From positions 62,001 through 126,000 of the forward strand of contig JAGGAC010000002.1 of NCBI GenBank assembly GCA_017889635.1: a DNA stretch of 64,000 bases. Direction: 5' to 3'. The first letter of the stretch is position 1. Each line of letters opens with the position of its first letter. Shown here piece after piece: positions 37,047 to 46,496 of the stretch. Under the pieces are notes generated by a model. That model was not told the DNA's origin, made no database searches, and was given only the letters and a program-made list of their open reading frames with translations. Position numbers and translations under genes: made by a program. The DNA comes from Bacillota bacterium. GTDB taxonomy: Bacteria; Bacillota; Negativicutes; Sporomusales; CTSoil-080.

Positions 37047-37967
37047 CTACCCCCCAAGCTGGGTGTTTAGTCCGTGCGCTTCAAAAAGCGCCTTGATTCT
37101 TTCCTGCCGCTCTGGCGGAATTGGCTCCACATTCAGCTTATATTCCATCCCAAGCTGCGCATACTTGACCTTTCCAAACTCATGCACAGCCATAATATCA
37201 ACTCGTTCTACTGATTTTAACGAACCCAAAAGTTCGGCAATGCCGTTAAGGGTTTCTTCCGAATCAGTATATCCGGGAATAACAGGCACCCTGATTATCA
37301 GGGGTTTACCAATTGCGTCCAAACGTTTTAGGTTTTGAAGAATAGGTTCATTGGATACACCGGTATTTCTCTGGTGCGCCGCTAGCTCAATACCCTTAAC
37401 ATCAAACAACAATAGGTCGGCTTCCTCAAGCGCTTTAATGCCTTCCGGCGACGTTACAAAGCCGCAGGTATCTATCGCCGTATGAATATAATTTTCTTTA
37501 CACCTTTTGATAAGCTCTAAAACAAACTCAGGATAACAAGTTGCTTCGCCACCGCCAATAGTTACCCCGCCACCGGAAGAACGGTAAAACTGCTCATCCT
37601 TTTTAATCACGGCGAAGAGTTCATCAACAGTGTAGTACTCACCAAAACGATCTAAAGCACCTGTATAGCATACATCGATACATTTGAAGCAATTCGTGCA
37701 TAACTGTCGGTCAATATCTAGCCTGACATTGCCCGCATCTGTTTCAAGCTTAATGGCACCTACAGGACATACTGACACGCAATTCCCGCAGCCCGTGCAC
37801 TTTGCAGCGCTTACCTTAAGTTCGGGATGAAATTTCTGTCCCTCGGGATTACAGCACCAGATGCATTTTAACGGGCAGCCTTTTAAAAAAACTGTAGTTC
37901 TTATGCCATAGCCATCGACAAATGAACCGTGAATTATATGAAATATCGGCGCTCTTACTTCGTCCAT
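37047..37967 (-). CDS. Glycyl radical enzyme activating enzyme (radical SAM)
   Basis: 306 aa with GGAG before ATG. Radical SAM motif GCPLKCIWCCNPEG (C-x3-C-x2-C, about residues 30-37), followed by two ferredoxin-like motifs CTGCGNCVSVCP and CTNCFKCIDVCY, then GGGEATCYPE. This is the long activase type with an auxiliary ferredoxin insert. It should install a glycyl radical on the enzyme at 37989-40436, just upstream on the same strand. All catalytic residues look intact, although the partner lacks the acceptor glycine. Confidence 0.95.
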   Translation of the reverse strand: MDEVRAPIFHIIHGSFVDGYGIRTTVFLKGCPLKCIWCCNPEGQKFHPELKVSAAKCTGCGNCVSVCPVGAIKLETDAGNVRLDIDRQLCTNCFKCIDVCYTGALDRFGEYYTVDELFAVIKKDEQFYRSSGGGVTIGGGEATCYPEFVLELIKRCKENYIHTAIDTCGFVTSPEGIKALEEADLLLFDVKGIELAAHQRNTGVSNEPILQNLKRLDAIGKPLIIRVPVIPGYTDSEETLNGIAELLGSLKSVERVDIMAVHEFGKVKYAQLGMEYKLNVEPIPPERQERIKALFEAHGLNTQLGG

Positions 37968-37988
37968 TTTTGTTCTCCTTGTTTAGTG

Positions 37989-40436
37989 TTATACTTCCTC
38001 GAACTGCATTCTGGCAATAATATCATTCTGAAGTTCAGGACTTAGTTCGACAAAGTAAGCACTATAGGTCGCCACCCGAACCAGTAGATCCTTATACTGC
38101 TCAGGATGTTTTTGGGCTTCTTTCAGCGTATCGGTGCTCACAATGTTGAATTGGATTAAAAATCCGCCGGTTTCACAGTACGTACGGATAAGCGATGCAA
38201 ATTTCCGAAGTTTCTGGCCATCTTTTAGCGCGTCAGGACTAAACCGCATATTCAGAACCGAACCGTTGGTTATTTTTGTATGATCTAATTTTGCTACCGA
38301 CATCATGGTCGCAGTCGGACCAGCTACGTTTCTTCCCTGATGTGGCGATATCCCGCCTTCAGCAATTGGCTGACCGGCTTTTCTTCCATCCGGCAGTGCT
38401 CCGACAACAAAGCCCAGCGGTATATTCGCGGTTACTGTACCAGCGGCACAGTTAGATACCGATCCGGCAAAACCTTTCACTTTGCCCACTTCTTTGCTGG
38501 CCATGGAAATTACGTCATTAACAATTGCATCGACATATTCGTTATCATTGCCGAATTTAGGCGCTGACGACAAAATATGGAGGACTTCTTCTTCGCCTTC
38601 AAAGTTTTTAGCCAGAGCATCCAGAACTCGCGCCATAGTAAGTTTCTTATCTTCAAATACTGCTTTTTTGATCGCCGCCAGCGAATCGCCAACATTAGGC
38701 GTTCCGGCCAACGATACCGCGTAAGTAGAGTACGGAGTTCCCCCATTACATGCATCTCGGCCATTCTTAATGCAGTCATAATAGAGGCTGGATTGAAATG
38801 GTATTGGAGCAAATTCAGCAAAAAGCTGTTTATCGACGTTTCTGAACATTAGGGCTACAGGCATTAACGTTTCTACTTGTTTTTGGAATGCCGCCCATAA
38901 TTCTTCATATGTTTTGAAATTGCGCGCATCACCAGTTTGGGGACCTACTTGTTCGCCAATGATCCGTGAAACACCATTATTTAGTGCCAGTTCCAACAAT
39001 AGCGGCATATTGACCATTCCTCCAGGAATGTCCAAAGAGTGTCCGGCTACCGTCGGGCTGTTGCAGCCGGTTATGCCATAGCAACGTGCCAGGTCGATAG
39101 GTTTCCCGTCTTTCAGTAGCTGCTGAATAGTCGTCTCATCACTTAAGAATTTTACTTTTCCACTTAGAGCTTTAGCAACTTCACAAGCTTTCATTACAAA
39201 AGCATCAGGAGTTTTCTTATGGATTCGAACGATAATATCTTCCGAGTTTAAGGCAACTTCCTTCTCAGCTTCCAGGAAAAGATATGATAGTTCGTTGACT
39301 GCGTCTTTTCCGTCTGCTGTCAGGCCGCCAAGAACAATGTTCGCTCCTAACGTAAAACCGGCGAAGAAACTGGCCATTGGAGTAGGATAAGGTATTACCA
39401 AGCCATTGGTTTTTATATAAAAAAGTTGGATTAGTTCACGGGCTAAATCAGGAGTAATAGTTCCTGCTTCTACATCCTTTTTGTATAACGGATACAGGTA
39501 CTGATCCGCCCGCACGAAACCGTTGCCAGGTCCTGGAGCTTCGATTATTAGCACCAGATAAGTTATCCACATCGACTGTAGTGCTTCATAGAAAGTGCGC
39601 GCCGGATTAGCCGGAACCCTTTTACAGGTCTCAGCAATAAGTTCCAGTTCAGCTTTTCTTGTCGCATTAGTTTCTTTTGCAGCCATGTCTTTAGCAAGTT
39701 TAGCGTATCTTTCAGCAAACGCCGCCGCCGCTTCGAGTGTAATTTTCACGGCGCTAAGATATTGATATTTTTCAAACTCACTGACGTCGGCAAGATTGAG
39801 TTTAGCAATTTCTTCGTCAACTTCTTCTTTAATACCGTTTAAACCTTTATTGATTATAATTTCATAATCAGCGCTGGAGTGCCCATAGTATTGGTTATTG
39901 CCGCAAAAAGCAGCTCCGCCCTGAACTACATTATTGAGTTTCAAGAGATTTTCTGGTATCCTTGCAGTCCACTTGTCAATAAGTGATTTTCCTTTCCAGT
40001 AAGGAAGAAACTCTTGCATTTTTTCTTGCGCTTCTTTTGGTATCGGGGCAAATCTGTCAACGTTTCGCGTTGACAGAAGTTCCATTTCTTCCAAATACCA
40101 ACCGGAGGTTAGTTCTGGCGTCAGCAGACCGCCACGTTGTTTGCTTGAACCACGGCCTACAATTAGTTCGTCGTTAGCGATGCCAATAGTCATTTCTTTT
40201 AAAATCTTAGCCAAAGCCTTGGCTCTTCTGATTGCTTCCGGCTGCCCTTCGGTTTCTTTGTAGGACTCGGTCATCAGATAGCCTCTCTCGACGCATATCT
40301 CAGGAGTTGTGAGCATTTTTTCACGTAAATTTTTAATTCGTTCTTTTCCAATACTTTGCACTTTGTTTTTCTCTCTCCCTTTTCCTCTTAATTTACTTAA
40401 ACCTTTTTGAAACTTATTTGAAAGATTTAGGCACAT
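37989..40436 (-). CDS. Glycyl radical enzyme family protein lacking the radical glycine
   Basis: 815 aa, full length and intact. N-terminal PFL-like domain; active-site cysteine Cys458 in GITGCNSPTVAG, without the Glu two residues on that marks CutC-, glycerol dehydratase- and HPAD-type eliminases; C-terminal glycyl-radical domain from about 690. The radical loop reads RVATYSAYFVEL: Thr790 (codon ACC, 38067-38069) where RVxGYS is invariant. A GGC-to-ACC change needs two substitutions. The activase gene follows 21 nt downstream; a sensor and an MFS carrier lie upstream. The substrate is not predictable. ATG 40436 has GGAG 12 nt upstream; a GTG at 40358 is an alternative start. Confidence 0.9.
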   Translation of the reverse strand: MCLNLSNKFQKGLSKLRGKGREKNKVQSIGKERIKNLREKMLTTPEICVERGYLMTESYKETEGQPEAIRRAKALAKILKEMTIGIANDELIVGRGSSKQRGGLLTPELTSGWYLEEMELLSTRNVDRFAPIPKEAQEKMQEFLPYWKGKSLIDKWTARIPENLLKLNNVVQGGAAFCGNNQYYGHSSADYEIIINKGLNGIKEEVDEEIAKLNLADVSEFEKYQYLSAVKITLEAAAAFAERYAKLAKDMAAKETNATRKAELELIAETCKRVPANPARTFYEALQSMWITYLVLIIEAPGPGNGFVRADQYLYPLYKKDVEAGTITPDLARELIQLFYIKTNGLVIPYPTPMASFFAGFTLGANIVLGGLTADGKDAVNELSYLFLEAEKEVALNSEDIIVRIHKKTPDAFVMKACEVAKALSGKVKFLSDETTIQQLLKDGKPIDLARCYGITGCNSPTVAGHSLDIPGGMVNMPLLLELALNNGVSRIIGEQVGPQTGDARNFKTYEELWAAFQKQVETLMPVALMFRNVDKQLFAEFAPIPFQSSLYYDCIKNGRDACNGGTPYSTYAVSLAGTPNVGDSLAAIKKAVFEDKKLTMARVLDALAKNFEGEEEVLHILSSAPKFGNDNEYVDAIVNDVISMASKEVGKVKGFAGSVSNCAAGTVTANIPLGFVVGALPDGRKAGQPIAEGGISPHQGRNVAGPTATMMSVAKLDHTKITNGSVLNMRFSPDALKDGQKLRKFASLIRTYCETGGFLIQFNIVSTDTLKEAQKHPEQYKDLLVRVATYSAYFVELSPELQNDIIARMQFEEV

Positions 40437-40571
40437 AAGCTACAATCACTCCTACATAATCAGCATTTCAGTTTTTACAACTGCGCCTATATTTAATATA
40501 TAAAAATTATTTAATTAGGAATTATCCAATAATCTTATTTTCGAAATCAAATCAGAAATCACCACGACCAG

Positions 40572-41405
40572 TTATATTGCTTCTGCGATTCTTTCAACCT
40601 CGTTAGCTGTAGAAGCCAGTGCTTGCATAGTTGCCCCCATTTCTGCTGTTGCCGCAGCTTGCCTTTCACTAAGTTCTGAGGTGTTTTGAATTATTTTTAC
40701 TACCCCAGTAGTCTCTTTATGAATATCTTGAAGAATCTTTTTGATTTCACTAACCGATTGTGCACTATTAACCGCCATTTTGCGAATCTCGTCTGCCACA
40801 ACAGCAAAACCACGGCCATGCTCGCCAGCTCGTGCGGCTTCAATGGCGGCATTCAAACCAAGCAAATTCGAATTCGAAGCAACATCGCTGACAAACCGTA
40901 AAATATCATCCGTTTTATTAATTTGAGCTAATACACCTTCACCGCCAATCTTAACTTTGCTTAAATCTTCAGCCAATCGGGCGGCAGTAACTCCTAATTC
41001 TTCAGTTGTTGCTGCAACTTCCTCAGTTGTAGCGGCTATTGTTTGTGCCGTTGTATGAAGCGTATCATAAACATCCAAACTCACTGCCACACTGAGAACG
41101 CCACTAATATTACCAGCATCATCAAATATCGGAGTATTCGTAGTTTTCCATTTAAAGCCAAAAATTTCCTTAGGAACAATAATCGTAAGTTTTCTTCGCT
41201 CTTTAATGCAATTAAAAGTCAATGCATCAGAAGGAAGCCTGTCACCAACTTTAAATGCTGGTATTTGCGGGTTTTTCAAATGAAAATCTGCCATGTGATG
41301 AGCAAGTACATAACCATCTCTGTCTATTACAAGAACGCTGCAATCAACCGGAGATGATTCCTTAATTAGATCAGCGGAAGCGACAAGAGCCTCTAATTTA
41401 GTCAT
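40572..41405 (-). CDS. Soluble methyl-accepting chemotaxis-like sensor protein
   Basis: 277 aa from ATG 41405 with GGGGG 8 nt upstream. The N-terminal sensor domain (about 1-125; [42 protein letters not shown]) is PAS/Cache-like and has no membrane helix. The C-terminal half is an MCP signalling coiled-coil with the highly conserved hairpin tip [32 protein letters not shown] in pieces such as [17 protein letters not shown]. It is much shorter than normal chemoreceptors and cytoplasmic. Its place between an MFS carrier and the glycyl radical enzyme suggests sensing of the pathway substrate. Confidence 0.85.
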   Translation of the reverse strand: MTKLEALVASADLIKESSPVDCSVLVIDRDGYVLAHHMADFHLKNPQIPAFKVGDRLPSDALTFNCIKERRKLTIIVPKEIFGFKWKTTNTPIFDDAGNISGVLSVAVSLDVYDTLHTTAQTIAATTEEVAATTEELGVTAARLAEDLSKVKIGGEGVLAQINKTDDILRFVSDVASNSNLLGLNAAIEAARAGEHGRGFAVVADEIRKMAVNSAQSVSEIKKILQDIHKETTGVVKIIQNTSELSERQAAATAEMGATMQALASTANEVERIAEAI

Positions 41406-41470
41406 TTTAACTACCCCCACTTTTTTATCATTGCTACATCAAACCTTAACCCGCATCAAAAAAGCGGAAT

Positions 41471-41509
41471 GGTAACCCGCACTGAATTCATAACCCACTG
41501 CGGATTACC
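41471..41509 (-). promoter_or_regulatory. Intercistronic hairpin between MFS and sensor genes
   Basis: GGTAACCCGCA (41471-41481) pairs with TGCGGATTACC (41499-41509), one mismatch, 17-nt loop. No strong U-tract follows; it may be a processing or attenuation site. Confidence 0.4.
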
Positions 41510-41567
41510 TCCAAACCATTATTATCTTGTTAGAGCGGTAACACCTTTTTAAAAGCTTATTCCTGTC

Positions 41568-42821
41568 CTATTTCCTGGCAAAAATCTTTGGTGGATTCAT
41601 AGCCAATGCGAAAAAGCAACCAACAACTGCAACCGCGGTTACAATCACCATTGATACTGAATAAAGGCCGGTAGTATGCAAAGCATATGAGCCTGCAAAA
41701 ACACCTGCCGTACCACCAAAAACGCCGATACCCTGCGCCAAACCGCCTAATTTACCGGTAACATGTTCCGGATAATTACGAGCGATGAAGGCGATGGAAG
41801 GCGGAATACACAGTGCCTGGAAGAATCCGGCCAAAATGAGGTTGACCAGCATAATTGATTCACTGCTGGTAACAAAAGCGAATTTCATGCCGGCACAGAA
41901 GATGGCAAAACCAATGAAACCAATGAAGACAACTGGTTTGGAACGGCCACCAAAGAGTTTTTCCACAATGAAACCACTCAATACCGCCCCAACCATAAAT
42001 GCGAACTGTAACGCTGTCATAAACTGACCGGCAGCCACTGGACCTTTACCAAGACCTACCGGTGAATCAATCGCGATATAGCCGGGAATAAGATCATTGA
42101 ACCCTTGCATTACCCAGGATAGCAAAACAACACACATTATTGCGCCCCAGGTTGCAGGCAGCTTCAACGCCGCCGCAAAGTCACTCTGACCACCAGCCGC
42201 TGTTCCAGCTTCTTCAGCCGATGGCATAGCAGGCGGCTTAGGTCCAAAAACAATTACCAGCGTCATTACCAAGGCAATTACAGTAATAACAGTCAGCCAA
42301 GCCATTGTAACAGCCCAATCACCAGTAGACTCAAACACAGCCGGTGCAACCATAAAGCCAATGGCAATCCCAAGTCCCATTGACATCCCCTGGATACCGG
42401 TAACAATCCCACGTTCATTTGCCGGAAACCATTGCGCCGCAACCCTGGCAGTAGACGCCATAATCGGACCGGTACCAATACCCTCGATAATCCGAAGAAC
42501 GCTCAGACCACCAAGGGTAGTCCCAAAAAACGGCATTGCCAGTTCACCGATCGCAATAAGTATAAGGCAAACAACCCAAACCCTAAACGGGCCGAAACGG
42601 TCAAGTAGCGCTCCACCAATAAGACAAAAGATCGCAACAAACAGGTTATACATTCCCATGGTAGCGCCAGTCGCTTCACCCAGACTGATACCAAGTGCTT
42701 TAGCTATCGGCCCCATCAATGGAGCAGGCGAAATCAGAGCTACAGCAGTAGTTGCTGTTGTAATGCAAAGTGTAATCAAAACAAACCAACGAAAGCGCGG
42801 AAATAGTGCAGATGTACTCAT
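41568..42821 (-). CDS. MFS transporter
   Basis: 417 aa with AGGAG before ATG. Twelve hydrophobic segments; the MFS loop 2-3 motif reads GGALLDRFGPFRVW (about 68-81). A polar loop with PSAEEAGTAAGGQSD divides the two halves. No signal for substrate specificity; relatives include organic acid/formate-oxalate type carriers. It precedes the sensor, glycyl radical enzyme and activase on the same strand and is presumably their uptake system. Confidence 0.9.
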   Translation of the reverse strand: MSTSALFPRFRWFVLITLCITTATTAVALISPAPLMGPIAKALGISLGEATGATMGMYNLFVAIFCLIGGALLDRFGPFRVWVVCLILIAIGELAMPFFGTTLGGLSVLRIIEGIGTGPIMASTARVAAQWFPANERGIVTGIQGMSMGLGIAIGFMVAPAVFESTGDWAVTMAWLTVITVIALVMTLVIVFGPKPPAMPSAEEAGTAAGGQSDFAAALKLPATWGAIMCVVLLSWVMQGFNDLIPGYIAIDSPVGLGKGPVAAGQFMTALQFAFMVGAVLSGFIVEKLFGGRSKPVVFIGFIGFAIFCAGMKFAFVTSSESIMLVNLILAGFFQALCIPPSIAFIARNYPEHVTGKLGGLAQGIGVFGGTAGVFAGSYALHTTGLYSVSMVIVTAVAVVGCFFALAMNPPKIFARK

Positions 42822-43248
42822 TCATTTCTCCTCTTTTCTACGATAATTACAATGTCCTTAACTGCATTTTAATGTTGATATTTCTGAGTAAAAATATTGC
42901 AACTCACCATCTCGCCCTTGATAGCTCAAGTTAATACCCAAACCTTTACTCTATTAAAGCAATTCTGACTTTTAGCAAAAAATAGAATTCTAGAGGAATT
43001 CAGGCATTTAGATGCTTTATCGCCACCTTTTCACTAAAACATCCAGCTACATATTATCTACTTATACTATAAGCGAGGAATTAATAAACTACGTCTTACT
43101 TAACTATCTGCTTTGTTCGTAATCGGAGCAACATCGTTAGATCCTGATGGAGCTACCAATGTTGCTCCACTTGTTATCTTCTGAGAACCATCTGAATTGA
43201 AACTGTTATGCTTTTTTTACCTATAAACACCGCTTTTCAGCAGTCAGA
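42822..43248. other. Intergenic region between ompM1 and the MFS gene
   Basis: 427 nt with no supported gene. It contains an inverted repeat GGAGCAACAT (43125-43134)/ATGTTGCTCC (43159-43168) and an overlapping alternative hairpin using TGGAGC/GCTCCA, about 80 nt after the ompM1 stop. The MFS promoter is probably near 42880-43080 but I see no clear consensus. Confidence 0.45.
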
Positions 43249-44574
43249 CTATTTGAAGAAGAAATCAAGCTGTGCCCGGAAGAAATTGTCTTTTTTTCCA
43301 CTAGTAACAGCAATACTACTATCTCTAGTAGAAGTACCAGCATCAATATACTTCTGCATATCATACCAAACTGTCAATAGCGTGCTGTTCCACGGAGCAT
43401 AATGCATGCCAACTCTAACGCCTTTCAGGTTGGCATAGTATCTATCATCGTTACTTATGATTGAGTTACTTTCAAGGTTGTGATAGGCAACATAAAAATC
43501 ATAAGTTTTAGCCACAAACGGGATAGCGTTTTTATACGTAAGTTGGGCGAAGTAGCCTTTATTAGCTTCATCATAATTAGATTTCACATAAGCTGCTTTG
43601 AAGGCCAGATCTTTACTTAATTTGGTGTCAAAACCGCCCTCAAAGTAATTATAGTAATCATCATTACCTATAGCCACAGGCGCTACACCTAGGTTAGTTT
43701 GATTTCTTTGATAAGAAGCCTTAATATTAGTATTCGGAGTAACAGCAAAAACAACATCAGCTGCCTGGTAACCCATACTACCAAATGTCCCCTGAGGAAC
43801 ATACATGGTATCCTGACCAGCTACGAATGTGGTTTTTACCTTATCACCGAAAGATACCAAAGCACCGCTGACTTCCAGGTAATCACCATGAGTCAGTCCA
43901 TAAGCCGGAATGTATGTGAAGCGGCCAAGTTTAGCACTCATCCCGTTAAACTTTAAATCTGCGTAAGCCTGAAGACCAAAATGCTGCCAGTCGGCTTTCC
44001 CATTTGGAGAATCAGTTGAAGTATTGTTATTCCATTGCGTAGAATTCTGTAAGAATTGTCTGTGCAGTTCACTCTGCGTAACTACTTGAAAATTGTCGTT
44101 GACTTTAAAATAGGTATTAAGTACGAATACCATACTTTTATCATCGACTTTTTCTACGTCGTAATGATCATAACGGTTGCCAAAAATGCCAAAATAACTA
44201 AAATTGCTAGTATTATTTTTTAGCGCTGCTACGTTGTTTTCCAGAGTTGTCACCCTGGTGCCGAGACTCTGCAGTTCGGCGGAAAATTCACGTGCCAATT
44301 TTCCGATCAGTGCCTTGTTTTCAGCATCGGCTTTATCGACTTTAGTCATAGCGTTGGCTACAATTTGAGCCATTTCATAACGAGTCAGAGTTTTTTCGCC
44401 TCTATAAGTACCATCGCCCATACCATCGATGATACCGGCTTTAGCAAGCTTATTTACCGCCCCATAGGCCCAATGATTTGCCGGAACATCGCTAAATGGA
44501 CTGACAGCCGCTGCGGCCACACTAGCGAAACAGAATATACACACCATAATCATAGCGATTAGGCTTTTCTTCAT
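43249..44574 (-). CDS. ompM1: OmpM-type outer-membrane porin with SLH domain
   Basis: 441 aa from ATG 44574 with GAGGTGG 6 nt upstream. Signal peptide (1-22, ending AAAA); SLH domain (about 25-75: FSDVPANHWAYGAVNKLAKAGII, TLTRYEMAQIVANAM, in parts) that binds polyamine-modified peptidoglycan; coiled coil (about 85-125); then a beta-barrel rich in alternating aromatic residues, ending in Phe-Phe-Phe-Lys. This layout is the OmpM of Negativicutes, tethering the outer membrane to the wall. It has a long leader conserved with the second porin. Confidence 0.93.
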   Translation of the reverse strand: MKKSLIAMIMVCIFCFASVAAAAVSPFSDVPANHWAYGAVNKLAKAGIIDGMGDGTYRGEKTLTRYEMAQIVANAMTKVDKADAENKALIGKLAREFSAELQSLGTRVTTLENNVAALKNNTSNFSYFGIFGNRYDHYDVEKVDDKSMVFVLNTYFKVNDNFQVVTQSELHRQFLQNSTQWNNNTSTDSPNGKADWQHFGLQAYADLKFNGMSAKLGRFTYIPAYGLTHGDYLEVSGALVSFGDKVKTTFVAGQDTMYVPQGTFGSMGYQAADVVFAVTPNTNIKASYQRNQTNLGVAPVAIGNDDYYNYFEGGFDTKLSKDLAFKAAYVKSNYDEANKGYFAQLTYKNAIPFVAKTYDFYVAYHNLESNSIISNDDRYYANLKGVRVGMHYAPWNSTLLTVWYDMQKYIDAGTSTRDSSIAVTSGKKDNFFRAQLDFFFK

Positions 44575-44673
44575 ATTTAACCACCTCATTCATTTTTTTA
44601 AGGAATTCCGTGGTTCATATATTGCTAGCACTAATCTGCGAATCCAATTACTCCCAAGCTGAACACCAGCTGG

Positions 44674-44784
44674 TTTGACCCGGTTGTTCCGGTTTTCACG
44701 AAGTTCAGTGAACTATTCCACAGTTTCTTTCACTTTTCCGTTAAACCATTCTCGCCGAATCGGTTATGTCACCTCCCTTTCCCT
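44674..44784 (-). promoter_or_regulatory. Conserved structured 5' leader, ompM copy 1
   Basis: About 110 nt, closely similar to 46497-46609 upstream of ompM2. Shared elements (minus strand) include GGGAGGTG, AAAGTGAAAGAAACT, a TTCACTG...CGTGAA hairpin and a small CCGG-type hairpin before GTCAAA. It ends 100 nt before the start codon. Not a riboswitch class that I recognise. A shared promoter element CTTATAACTTTGC lies upstream at 44850-44862. Confidence 0.65.
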
Positions 44785-45262
44785 TAAAGGTCTTTTAGTG
44801 CACACAACCCTCCTTTAACTAATGCGTTATTTATTATAAAATAGGTACCGCAAAGTTATAAGTTAAAGTATTATCGGCTTTCATTAACTATATGTAAGCA
44901 GCTATCCAAGAATTCATATAATATATCGATAATCAAAGTCGCCAATACTATAGCTTTTAATTGATATATATCAACCAACTAAAGAAATGCTTAACTATTT
45001 AAGCACTATTTAGGTATTATTCAAATTTTTGCTATAAATCTGAATATTAATCTTAATTAAATATTATCCTATAAATTATTCGAAGTCAATTCCGCATTAA
45101 TACCAATTAAGAATTAGTGAAATAACTATTATAAAAAGAACTTCTTTAGCTCCATTTATTTAAAGCGAGCTGTCCGTTATACGCTCGCTTTTAACTTGTG
45201 CTCTTTAATTGACAACCTGTCCATTTCAAGTACAAATACTAACTATCATACTTAATCTAAAA

Positions 45263-45297
45263 AACGAAAACTCCCCTTAAAAGAGGGAGTTTTCGTT
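45263..45297 (-). terminator. Terminator of the SLH-less porin gene
   Basis: AACGAAAACTCCC (45263-45275) pairs with GGGAGTTTTCGTT (45285-45297), 100 nt after the stop codon. The remaining 44863-45262 is AT-rich with no supported gene. Confidence 0.7.
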
Positions 45298-45396
45298 AGA
45301 CAGCAGGAGAGTCTTATCCTACTGAAGGAATTTGTTCAACCTTAGCTGAGCAAACTCCAGATTTTTTTACCGTCTGCTTCTTCGTTACCTCACAGA

Positions 45397-46398
45397 CTAT
45401 TTGAAAAAGAAGTCCAGTTGAGCCCGGTAGAAATTCTGCGAAGCGCCGGTGCTGATATATTTGGCATTATCATACCATAAAGTCAGCAGCGAGCTATTCC
45501 ACGGAGCATAATGTACACCATATTTGATACCTTTACGATCCGCCAAGAGCGGAATATCATTGCTCATAATTGAATTGGCTTCCAAATTGTGATAAGTCAC
45601 AAACACATCATAGGTCTTAGCAACAAAAGGTATTGCATTTTTGTAACTAAGTTTAGCATAGTAGCCTTTGTTATCTGCACTAACATCTGACTTTACATAT
45701 GCTGCTTCAAAACCTAAGTCTTGAGTTAATTTAGTGTCAAAACCGCCTTCAAAATAATTAACGTCACTAGTGTCGGAATTTTGCATATAGACTGCCCGCA
45801 CATTAGTATTTTGTGCAACCGGACAAACTACGTCAATTGCCTTATAGTCGGTTTTTGCCAATTCCATATCAGGAATGTATAAGCTATTGCGGCCTGCAAC
45901 AAGCGTTGTTTTAACATTATTGCCAAAAGAAACAAGACCACCAGTGACTTGTTGATAATCACCATGTACAAGACCGTAAGCCGGCAAATAACTGAACCGG
46001 CCAACTTTGGCGCTCCAGCCCTCGAAAGTGCCTTCTCCATAAAACTGCCTGCCCACCTGATTCCAAGCCCGATTACCTGCTACAGACTCGTCATATGTGT
46101 GATGAAATTCACTTTGAGTTACAACTTTAAACTGATCGCTAAATTTATAGGATGCGTTAAAAATAAAAACAGCACTTTTATCGGTAACTCCACTATCAGA
46201 CTTGTGGTCATACCGGCTACCGAAGATACCAAGATAACTGAACTTGTTCGAATCATTATTATCTGCGGCTACTGGAGTTTCTTCCTGCTGTGATACTTTA
46301 TTAGCAGAATCATCTGCAGCTGTATTTGTGGCCGCAGCAGCCACACTTGCAAAACATAATATTCCTGCCATAGTCATAGCGATTAGGCTTTTCTTCAT
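45397..46398 (-). CDS. ompM2: OmpM-like porin paralogue lacking the SLH domain
   Basis: 333 aa with GAGGTGG before ATG. The signal peptide is nearly identical to that of ompM1 (MKKSLIAM...CFASVAAAA). After it only a short polar linker with Asp, Asn and Ser remains, then the beta-barrel begins with FSYLGIFGSRYDH, homologous to FSYFGIFGNRYDH of ompM1 and co-linear to the end. The SLH and coiled-coil segments (about 110 residues) are absent, so the protein should form a pore without tethering to peptidoglycan. Confidence 0.9.
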   Translation of the reverse strand: MKKSLIAMTMAGILCFASVAAAATNTAADDSANKVSQQEETPVAADNNDSNKFSYLGIFGSRYDHKSDSGVTDKSAVFIFNASYKFSDQFKVVTQSEFHHTYDESVAGNRAWNQVGRQFYGEGTFEGWSAKVGRFSYLPAYGLVHGDYQQVTGGLVSFGNNVKTTLVAGRNSLYIPDMELAKTDYKAIDVVCPVAQNTNVRAVYMQNSDTSDVNYFEGGFDTKLTQDLGFEAAYVKSDVSADNKGYYAKLSYKNAIPFVAKTYDVFVTYHNLEANSIMSNDIPLLADRKGIKYGVHYAPWNSSLLTLWYDNAKYISTGASQNFYRAQLDFFFK

Positions 46399-46496
46399 TT
46401 AGTTACCACCTCTTCATTTTTTTGAGGAATCCGTGTTTCATCTTGTCAACCATTAATGACTACGATTTTAACTACGACTGGCTAAAAGTATAGGCA

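Noticed and set aside
40437-40571. Sigma-54 promoter for the glycyl radical enzyme
   Set aside because: I searched both strands for GG-N10-GC with TGGCA/TTGC context and found none.
36029-42821. A YfiD-like small glycyl radical protein that could complement the Thr790 enzyme
   Set aside because: No small frame with an RVxGYxxxF motif was found here or elsewhere in the window.
44785-44830. Leader peptide (GTG, 13 codons) upstream of ompM1
   Set aside because: The frame is not conserved in the homologous leader of ompM2, so an RNA element is more likely than a coding one.
45397-46398. Frameshift as the reason for the missing SLH domain in the second porin
   Set aside because: The signal peptide and barrel are in one uninterrupted frame joined by a short polar linker, and no SLH remnant is visible upstream.
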